A stretch of DNA of 7,851 nucleotides from NCBI GenBank assembly GCA_030152105.1, contig JASLIH010000135.1, positions 1 through 7,851 of the forward strand, in the 5' to 3' direction. The translations under genes were made by a program, and so were the position numbers. The notes under the pieces are model-generated. The model worked only from the letters and a program-made list of their open reading frames with translations. It made no database searches and was not told the DNA's origin. Below, piece after piece: positions 5,546 through 7,851 of the stretch. This DNA is from Actinomycetes bacterium (GTDB lineage: Bacteria; Actinomycetota; CALGFH01). Position 1 is the stretch's first letter; each line of letters begins with the position of its first letter.

Positions 5546-6177
5546 TGATCAAGGTCTTCCTGGTCGACGACCACCACTTCTTCCTTTCGGGGCTCCGGGC
5601 CGAGCTGGGCTCCGAGTTCGAGATCGTCGGCGAGGCCGGCGAGGTGGACGCCGCCGTCGACGGCATCCGGCGCACCCGGCCGGACGTCGTCCTGCTGGAC
5701 GTGCACCTGCCCGGCGGTGGCGGCCGGGCCGTGCTGGAGGCGGTCCGCCAGACCGACCAGGAGATCCGCTTCCTGGCCCTTTCGGTGTCGGACGCGGCCG
5801 AGGACGTCATCGGGGTGATCCGGGCCGGGGCCCGGGGGTACGTGACCAAGACGATCTCCCCGCCCGACCTGGCCGCCGCCATCCGCCGGGTCCAGAGCGG
5901 CGACGCCGTGTTCTCCCCACGCCTGGCCGGGTTCGTGCTCGACGCCTTCCACGGCGACCTGACCGGCGTGGTCGACCCCGAGCTGGACCAGCTCACCGTC
6001 CGCGAACGTGAGGTCCTGCGGCACATCGCCCGGGGCTTCACCTACAAGGAGGTCGCGCGCCGCCTGCACCTGTCGGTGAAGACGGTCGAGACCCACGTGT
6101 CGTCGGTGCTGCGCAAGCTTCAGCTCTCCAGCCGCCACGAGCTGACCCGCTGGGCGAGCGACCGCCGGCTGGTCTGA
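5545..6177 (+). CDS. NarL/LuxR-family response regulator (LiaR-like)
   Basis: A 210-residue DNA-binding transcription regulator. Receiver domain (about 1-120): acidic pair Asp8-Asp9 in FLVDDHH, phospho-acceptor Asp52 in VVLLDVHLPGGGG (48-60), Ser80 at the switch Ser/Thr position, and Lys102 with Tyr99 in GYVTK. C-terminal LuxR-type helix-turn-helix (about 149-205): LTVREREVLRHIARGFTYKEV, then RRLHLSVKTVETHVSSVLRKL with the recognition helix at about 177-190. All phosphotransfer residues are intact, so it should be activated by the upstream kinase. It overlaps the kinase stop by one base and has a good AGGAG site. Likely targets include the divergent region carrying the 4199-4225 dyad (inferred). 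The family resembles LiaR/VraR-type envelope-stress regulators, but NarL-type regulators are too alike for me to assign a symbol. Confidence 0.94.
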   Translation: MIKVFLVDDHHFFLSGLRAELGSEFEIVGEAGEVDAAVDGIRRTRPDVVLLDVHLPGGGGRAVLEAVRQTDQEIRFLALSVSDAAEDVIGVIRAGARGYVTKTISPPDLAAAIRRVQSGDAVFSPRLAGFVLDAFHGDLTGVVDPELDQLTVREREVLRHIARGFTYKEVARRLHLSVKTVETHVSSVLRKLQLSSRHELTRWASDRRLV

Positions 6178-6189
6178 CGCGGTTCGTCA
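6175..6189. repeat. Short hairpin at the end of the response regulator gene
   Basis: TGACG (6175-6179, including the stop codon) and CGTCA (6185-6189) form a 5-bp perfect stem around a 5-nt loop, followed by a T-containing stretch (TAGTTTCC). It could be a weak terminator or half of a regulatory site. The stem is too short to be confident. Confidence 0.3.
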
Positions 6190-6240
6190 TAGTTTCCCTA
6201 TATCTTTTGGTACGGGATTGCCTGATTCAGCGTTGATCGG
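6183..6240. promoter_or_regulatory. AT-rich intergenic patch, probable promoter of the downstream gene
   Basis: About 55% A/T (32 of 58 bases) in a window that is otherwise strongly G/C. It contains TATATC (6199-6204) and CATAGT (6188-6193), each a 4/6 match to a -10 box, and TTGGTA (6207-6212) and TTGATC (6233-6238) as -35-like hexamers, but I cannot pair them at a normal 16-18 bp spacing. The position between the regulator and an unrelated gene makes a promoter the simplest reading. Confidence 0.4.
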
Positions 6241-6256
6241 CATGCTTGTCCGAGAC

Positions 6257-6288
6257 GGGTCCGTCGACCGGACCTGCTGGTGGGACCC
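6257..6288 (+). repeat. Two mutually exclusive hairpins in the leader of the 6307 gene
   Basis: GGTCCG (6258-6263) can pair with CGGACC (6269-6274) across a 5-nt loop. Alternatively GGGTCC (6257-6262) can pair with GGACCC (6283-6288), just ahead of the ribosome site at 6295. The shared left arm makes the two structures compete. In GC-rich DNA such pairings also arise by chance. Confidence 0.4.
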
Positions 6289-6294
6289 CGAGCC

Positions 6295-6298
6295 GGAG
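6295..6298 (+). promoter_or_regulatory. Ribosome binding site deciding the 6307 start
   Basis: GGAG lies 8 nt before the ATG at 6307. This is better than the in-frame GTG at 6280, whose upstream sequence has no purine-rich site. Confidence 0.7.
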
Positions 6299-6306
6299 AA
6301 ACTGCA

Positions 6307-7431
6307 ATGGAGCAGCAGGCCGAGCTGGCACTGGCCGACCTTCCGGTCGCCCCCTCCCCCCTTCGCCTGGTCCACCACGCCCCGGCCGACCACTCCGCCC
6401 TGTGGCGGGTCCGGGCCCTCTGGGCCGCGACCCGGCGCGCCGCCGACCTGGGCCGGCGCCACACCGCCTCCAGCCTCTGGTCGCGGCGCCTGGCGCGGCC
6501 GGCCGCCCTCACCGGCCCGGAGGCCGTCGTCCCGATCGACCGCTTCGTCGCCTACCTGGAGGAGGCCGAGCGCGCCTTCCCCGAGGACTCCCCCGCCGAC
6601 CTGCTCTCGCGCGTCCGCAACACCTACTACTCGGGCTTCCTGGTCTCCCAGCTCCTGCCTGACTCGCGCGCCCACGGGAGCAGGACCCTGCACGGCAACC
6701 CGCGGCTGGGACGGGCCGCCCTCCGCCACCTGACGGCCCGGGCGGACGAGAACGGCGTCGGCGACAACCCGTCGCCGTACGTCCTGCTCCACTCTGGCGA
6801 GCAGGTCGACATCGGCCACCTCTTCCTGGGCCTGGAGGCCCTGCTGCATCCGCGCACGACCGTGCCCTTCTCGGCCTACGGGGTGCCCAACATCGACGCC
6901 ACCAGCTGGGTGGCCGACCTCGGGATGGCCTCGGTCTGGACCACCAGGCACGCCGAGGGCGCGCCCGACCCGCGGGTCTCTCGGCGGCTCCCGGCGGCCG
7001 ACCGGGACGCCTACTTCATGATGTCGGCGCCCGACGCCGACCTGCTCGGCGACATCGACGTGTTCGCCGCGCGGGCCCAGTGGGCACTGGCCGCCGGCCA
7101 GCCCCTCTCGGCCGCCCTGCGGGCCTACTACCTTGGCCGCCCGGGCCGGCCGCCGGGGATCCGCTGGCGCTGGCGGGCGTTCGCGTCCGTCAACCGCCTC
7201 ACCTACAGCCGGGGCGGCGCCCGCGTCGCATGGGACCCGGCCTGGTGGCCGGGCTGGGTGCGACGCATCGACCGCTTCAACGACGTCTACGGGGCCGGGG
7301 TCGGCGGGTCGGTCTGGGGGACGCTCACCCGGCCCGCCTTCCGCGCCTGGCCGGAGACGCCCTACATGCTGGACCTGTTCCTGGCCTGGGCCCGGCCGCT
7401 CCTCGAGGCGGAGCTGGCCACCTGGTCCTGA
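6307..7431 (+). CDS. Conserved-looking 374-residue protein of unknown function
   Basis: I do not recognise this protein. It has 374 residues, no signal peptide and no clear membrane helix, so it is probably cytoplasmic. It is rich in Trp, Tyr and Arg. Motif-like blocks that look selected are ENGVGDNPSPYVLLHSGE (148-165); QVDIGHLFLGLEALLHP (166-182) with His171; YGVPNIDATSWVADLGMASV (191-210); SAPDADLLGDIDVFAAR (240-256); and, near the C terminus, RIDRFNDVYGAGVGGSVWG (320-338). The repeated Asp, with His at 171, could form a metal or hydrolytic site, but this is speculation. The C terminus ends in a hydrophobic, Trp-containing helix (353-373). The start was chosen on the GGAG site. It is separated from the response regulator by 129 bp with an AT-rich patch, so it is probably its own transcription unit. 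It ends 4 bp from the stop of a convergent gene. Codon use matches the neighbours, so recent transfer is not indicated. Confidence 0.85.
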   Translation: MEQQAELALADLPVAPSPLRLVHHAPADHSALWRVRALWAATRRAADLGRRHTASSLWSRRLARPAALTGPEAVVPIDRFVAYLEEAERAFPEDSPADLLSRVRNTYYSGFLVSQLLPDSRAHGSRTLHGNPRLGRAALRHLTARADENGVGDNPSPYVLLHSGEQVDIGHLFLGLEALLHPRTTVPFSAYGVPNIDATSWVADLGMASVWTTRHAEGAPDPRVSRRLPAADRDAYFMMSAPDADLLGDIDVFAARAQWALAAGQPLSAALRAYYLGRPGRPPGIRWRWRAFASVNRLTYSRGGARVAWDPAWWPGWVRRIDRFNDVYGAGVGGSVWGTLTRPAFRAWPETPYMLDLFLAWARPLLEAELATWS

Positions 7432-7435
7432 CCGT

Positions 7436-7851
7436 CTACCCGCACGGCGGCAGGGTCGTGGTGGTGGTCGAGCCGCCCGGCGTGGTGGTCGTGGTGGTGG
7501 TCGAGGTCGTGGTGGTGCCCGACCCGCCCGTGGTGGTGGTGGTGGTCGGCTGGCAGGGCTCGGTGGTGGTCGTCGGCGACCCGGTGGTGGGCGGCCCGGT
7601 GGTCGTCGGCGGGCGCGTGCTCGTCGGTGGCCGGGTGGTGGGCGGGCTGGTGGTGGTCGGCCCGCGGCTGGTCGTGGTCGGCTGGCCGCCCACCCCGGTC
7701 GCGGGCGGCCGGCGGGTGGTGGTCGGCCCGGCCCCCGGCGGGTCGCTGGCCGGTGGCCCGGTGGGCGGGGTGGCGGTGATGGACGGCGCGGGTGGCCCGG
7801 CGGGAACGGCCGGCCCGGTCGCGACCCCGCCCTGGTACAGGCGGGCCCAGC
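7436..7851 (-). CDS. C-terminal end of a Thr/Pro-rich, probably exported protein (start outside window)
   Basis: The minus-strand frame is open from the right edge to a TAG at 7436-7438, giving 137 visible residues. The first visible residues (WARLYQGGVATGPAV) may be the end of a folded domain. The rest is low complexity, first Pro/Gly/Ala/Thr, then runs of Thr: 41 of the last 85 residues are Thr. The protein ends LPPCG, and a second Cys lies about 38 residues before it (EPCQP), so a disulfide is possible. Thr/Pro tails of this type occur on actinobacterial cell-surface and cell-wall enzymes, including some penicillin-binding proteins, where they span the wall and may be glycosylated. That role is inferred, and the catalytic part is not in the window. 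No sortase motif is seen. A GTG at 7693 could in principle start an 85-residue protein, but the frame continues upstream with the same composition, so I treat it as one longer gene. Confidence 0.65.
   Translation of the reverse strand, partial: WARLYQGGVATGPAVPAGPPAPSITATPPTGPPASDPPGAGPTTTRRPPATGVGGQPTTTSRGPTTTSPPTTRPPTSTRPPTTTGPPTTGSPTTTTEPCQPTTTTTTGGSGTTTTSTTTTTTTPGGSTTTTTLPPCG
7451..7725. repeat. Imperfect GGT/GTC trinucleotide repeat tract
   Basis: Runs of GTGGTGGTGG-type triplets on the plus strand, interrupted by CCCG/GTCG blocks, encode the Thr runs of the minus-strand protein. Low-complexity triplets of this kind can change length by slippage. They also give the plus strand many closely spaced GG pairs, compatible with two-layer G-quadruplexes. 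Confidence 0.85.

Noticed and set aside
7439..7693. A separate 85-residue Thr-rich small protein starting at the GTG at 7693
   Set aside because: The frame continues upstream to the window edge with similar Pro/Thr/Gly composition and no ribosome site near 7693, so a C-terminal tail is more likely.
7451..7725. Triplet repeats as a CRISPR array or variable-number tandem array of a mobile element
   Set aside because: There is no constant-length repeat and spacer; the pattern is explained by Thr codons.

Overview
The window is very GC-rich, with G or C in nearly every third codon position. It carries dense, often overlapping genes, a hemE-hemH pair, and PspC-domain signalling genes of the kind found in Actinomycetota. 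I read it as chromosomal DNA of a high-GC actinobacterium, possibly from a deep or uncultured lineage because of the Thr-rich secreted-type tail at the right end. I see no transposase, integrase, tRNA, rRNA or CRISPR array.

Layout, left to right. (1) 1-1612, plus strand: the 3' two thirds of hemE (uroporphyrinogen decarboxylase), overlapping hemH (ferrochelatase, probably the coproporphyrin type) by 14 bp. (2) 1609-4133, minus strand: an apparent three-gene operon read right to left. It holds a PspC-domain membrane protein with a C-terminal LiaF-like beta domain, a 107-residue two-helix membrane protein coupled by an ATGA overlap, and a class I SAM-dependent methyltransferase. The methyltransferase runs head-on into hemH, and the two genes share one CTAG for their stop codons. 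(3) About 4134-4276: a divergent control region with a perfect 9+9 bp dyad. (4) 4277-6177, plus strand: a PspC-domain membrane histidine kinase and a NarL/LuxR-type response regulator joined by a TGATG stop/start overlap. (5) 6178-6306: the only AT-rich patch in the window, with hairpins. (6) 6307-7431, plus strand: a 374-residue protein I do not recognise. (7) 7436-7851, minus strand: the C-terminal end of a protein with a very Thr/Pro-rich tail, running off the right edge.

Regions 2-4 look like one functional unit, an actinobacterial counterpart of the Firmicute LiaFSR envelope-stress system. Its parts are a LiaF-like PspC/beta-domain membrane regulator, an intramembrane-sensing kinase with its own PspC domain and almost no extracellular part, a NarL-type regulator, and probably an operator between the two arms. 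The small membrane protein and the methyltransferase are candidate output or accessory genes. The heme genes on the left appear to be separate housekeeping neighbours.

Points most worth a second look: the divergent dyad, the poorly defined start of the kinase (including a possible ACG start behind a strong Shine-Dalgarno), four in-frame ATGs created by an 18-bp tandem repeat at the start of the small membrane protein, a 16-bp perfect inverted repeat inside the PspC gene, and the unrecognised 374-residue protein.
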